Shown in pieces: positions 62,935 to 64,000 of a stretch of DNA of 64,000 bases. The notes under the pieces are model-generated. The model was not told the origin of the DNA and made no database searches. It saw only the letters and a program-made list of their open reading frames with translations. The position numbers and the translations under genes are program-made. Source of the stretch: Derxia gummosa DSM 723 (GTDB lineage: Bacteria; Pseudomonadota; Gammaproteobacteria; Burkholderiales; Burkholderiaceae_E); NCBI RefSeq assembly GCF_000482785.1, contig NZ_AXWS01000007.1, positions 682,001 to 746,000 on the forward strand, in the 5' to 3' direction. Position 1 is the first letter of the stretch, and every line of letters starts with the position of its first letter.

Positions 62935-64000
62935 ATGACGCCCCGCCTGTCCTGCCTCATGCCCACGCGCAACCGGCATGCGCTGCTGCCGGCGGCGATC
63001 GCGCAGTTCCGCGCCCAGGATGTGGCCGATGCCGAACTCGTGGTCGTGAGCGAGGACGGCGTGCCGCCCGAGGTGGTCGAGCTCATGCGGGCCGACCCGC
63101 GCATCCGTCATGTGCCTTGCCCGCCGGGCCTGCGGCTGGGCGCCAAGCGCAACCTCGCCTGCGCGGCGGCGCGCGGCGAGCTGCTCGCGCACTGGGACGA
63201 TGACGACTGGCAGGCGCCCGACCGGCTGCGGCGCCAGCTGGCCGCGCTCGACGCCGAGCCGCGCGCCGAGCTGTGCGGCACGAGCCGCGTGTTCTTCCGC
63301 GAGGTGGATGGCGCGGGCGCCTGGGAGTACCGCTATCAGGGGCCGCGCCGGCCCTGGGTGTACGGCGCGACGCTGATGTTCAGGCGCGCCTACTGGGCGC
63401 GGCAGCGCTTTCCTGAGCAGGACATCGGCGAGGACAACGCCTTCGTCTGGGCCGCGCGCCCGGAGCAGGTGATCGACCTCGACGAGCCGGCGCTGTGCGT
63501 GGCGAGCGTGCATGCGGGCAATTCGAGCCGCAAGGACACGCGCAACGCCTGGTGGACGCCGGTGCCGCGCGAGCGGCTGGAGGCGCTGGTGGCACGCACG
63601 CGGGCGGCGATCGACGCGATGGCGGCGGGGACGGGCGCCGCGACGATCGACGGCGCGGGCCGCACGGCCGGCGCGCCCGGCGTTGTCGCGCCCGAAGCCG
63701 CCGCCCCCGCCCCGCGTGCCCTGCTCGCGCTCGCGGGCGGGCTCGGCGACGTGCTGCGCTGGGCCGCGCTCGCGCCGGTGCTCGCGGCGGCCGGGTATCG
63801 CGTCGATCTGCTGGTCGCGGCCGACTGGCCCGATTGCGCCGCGCTGTTCGAGGGCGCGCCGGGCATCGACCGCGTGTTCGCCGCGCCGCGCGCGCTGCTC
63901 AAGGACGGCGCCATTCCGCTGCCGCCTGGCCTGCCGGTGCCCGCGCTGGCCGTGTTCTCGTACTGGGCGCAAACGCTTGCAAGCCGGCTGCCGGCCGCGC
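62935..64000 (+). CDS. Bipartite glycosyltransferase (GT2-like + GT9-like), cut by window edge
   Basis: At least 355 residues are encoded; the gene runs off the window. The first 225 residues are a GT-A fold of family 2: SCLMPTRNRHALL (6-18), RLGAKRNLACAAARGELLAHWDDDDWQAPDRL (about 64-95, read in parts) with the metal-binding DDDD, and later EDNAFVW. After an Ala-rich linker (about 225-260) a second domain begins, LLALAGGLGDVLRWAALAPVLAAAGY (about 262-287, read in parts), which matches the start of GT9 heptosyltransferase-type GT-B enzymes. The ATG is one base after the effector stop, so the two are almost surely co-transcribed. The acceptor could be the particle, the effector, or cell-surface glycan. 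Confidence 0.82.
   Translation, partial: MTPRLSCLMPTRNRHALLPAAIAQFRAQDVADAELVVVSEDGVPPEVVELMRADPRIRHVPCPPGLRLGAKRNLACAAARGELLAHWDDDDWQAPDRLRRQLAALDAEPRAELCGTSRVFFREVDGAGAWEYRYQGPRRPWVYGATLMFRRAYWARQRFPEQDIGEDNAFVWAARPEQVIDLDEPALCVASVHAGNSSRKDTRNAWWTPVPRERLEALVARTRAAIDAMAAGTGAATIDGAGRTAGAPGVVAPEAAAPAPRALLALAGGLGDVLRWAALAPVLAAAGYRVDLLVAADWPDCAALFEGAPGIDRVFAAPRALLKDGAIPLPPGLPVPALAVFSYWAQTLASRLPAA

Noticed and set aside
59364-63104. Minus-strand open frame of 1246 codons opposite the effector gene
   Set aside because: The plus strand encodes the effector and the start of a glycosyltransferase with clear motifs. The minus-strand translation has only low-complexity His/Leu/Asp repeats mirroring the other strand.

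Overview
The window is a gene-dense, very GC-rich stretch of a bacterial chromosome. It most likely comes from a betaproteobacterium of the Burkholderiales. The evidence is the queG / tsaE / amiC arrangement at the left edge, a ubiquinone-pathway ubiA, an Azotobacter-type FdxA, a fused peroxiredoxin-glutaredoxin, a PEP-CTERM exported protein, and an rpfF/rpfC (DSF quorum-sensing) pair. I cannot fix genus or species from the sequence alone. I found no rRNA, tRNA, CRISPR array or insertion sequence.

Left part (1-31.6 kb): mostly chromosomal housekeeping and signalling genes. In order these are queG (cut by the edge), tsaE, amiC, a DUF4337 membrane protein, a BLUF-like protein that lacks the light-sensing residues, a membrane GGDEF/EAL protein with a broken GGDEF motif, rluA, a Prx-Grx plus flavin disulfide reductase redox pair, a class II Fic protein behind a 12-bp tandem array, a LysR regulator, a small membrane protein with fdxA, a voltage-gated-type potassium channel with a zinc-ribbon tail, a Phd-like/zeta-like toxin-antitoxin pair, an 8-oxoguanine-deaminase-type amidohydrolase, a GH50-like secreted glycosidase, a PEP-CTERM protein, an NRDE protein, a DUF378 protein, ubiA with a coupled anchored protein, rpfF and rpfC tail to tail, two uncharacterised small genes, and proC. 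Several intergenic stretches are visibly poorer in GC and carry short tandem repeats.

Right part (31.8-64 kb): one long co-oriented gene train encoding a complete contractile injection system of the extracellular (Afp/PVC/eCIS) type. It contains a DUF4255 protein, an unknown protein, sheath 1 and tube 1, sheath 2 and tube 2, a LysM-type tube/baseplate adaptor, a small Afp6-position protein, a gpD-like hub, a gpV-like spike, a large unknown protein with a C-terminal hydrophobic anchor, a gp25 protein, gpJ-like and gpI-like baseplate proteins, two fibre-related proteins, a large protein in the Afp14 position, and an AAA+ ATPase. After the ATPase come a 1164-residue candidate effector with a nuclease-like C-terminus and, one base after its stop codon, a glycosyltransferase that joins a GT2-like and a GT9-like half. 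Most junctions overlap or are tens of bases long, which suggests one or a few transcripts starting in the 280-bp gap opposite proC. No capsid, portal, terminase, integrase, TssJ/L/M or ClpV gene is visible, so this is neither an intact prophage nor a canonical T6SS.

A second, independent signal is a 14-bp palindrome, TGCAA-N4-TTGCA (mostly TGCAARCSYTTGCA). It occurs seven times exactly and three more times with one end base changed, both between genes and inside reading frames. Inside genes it imposes codons (CAA, TTT, GCA) that are unusual for their surroundings.
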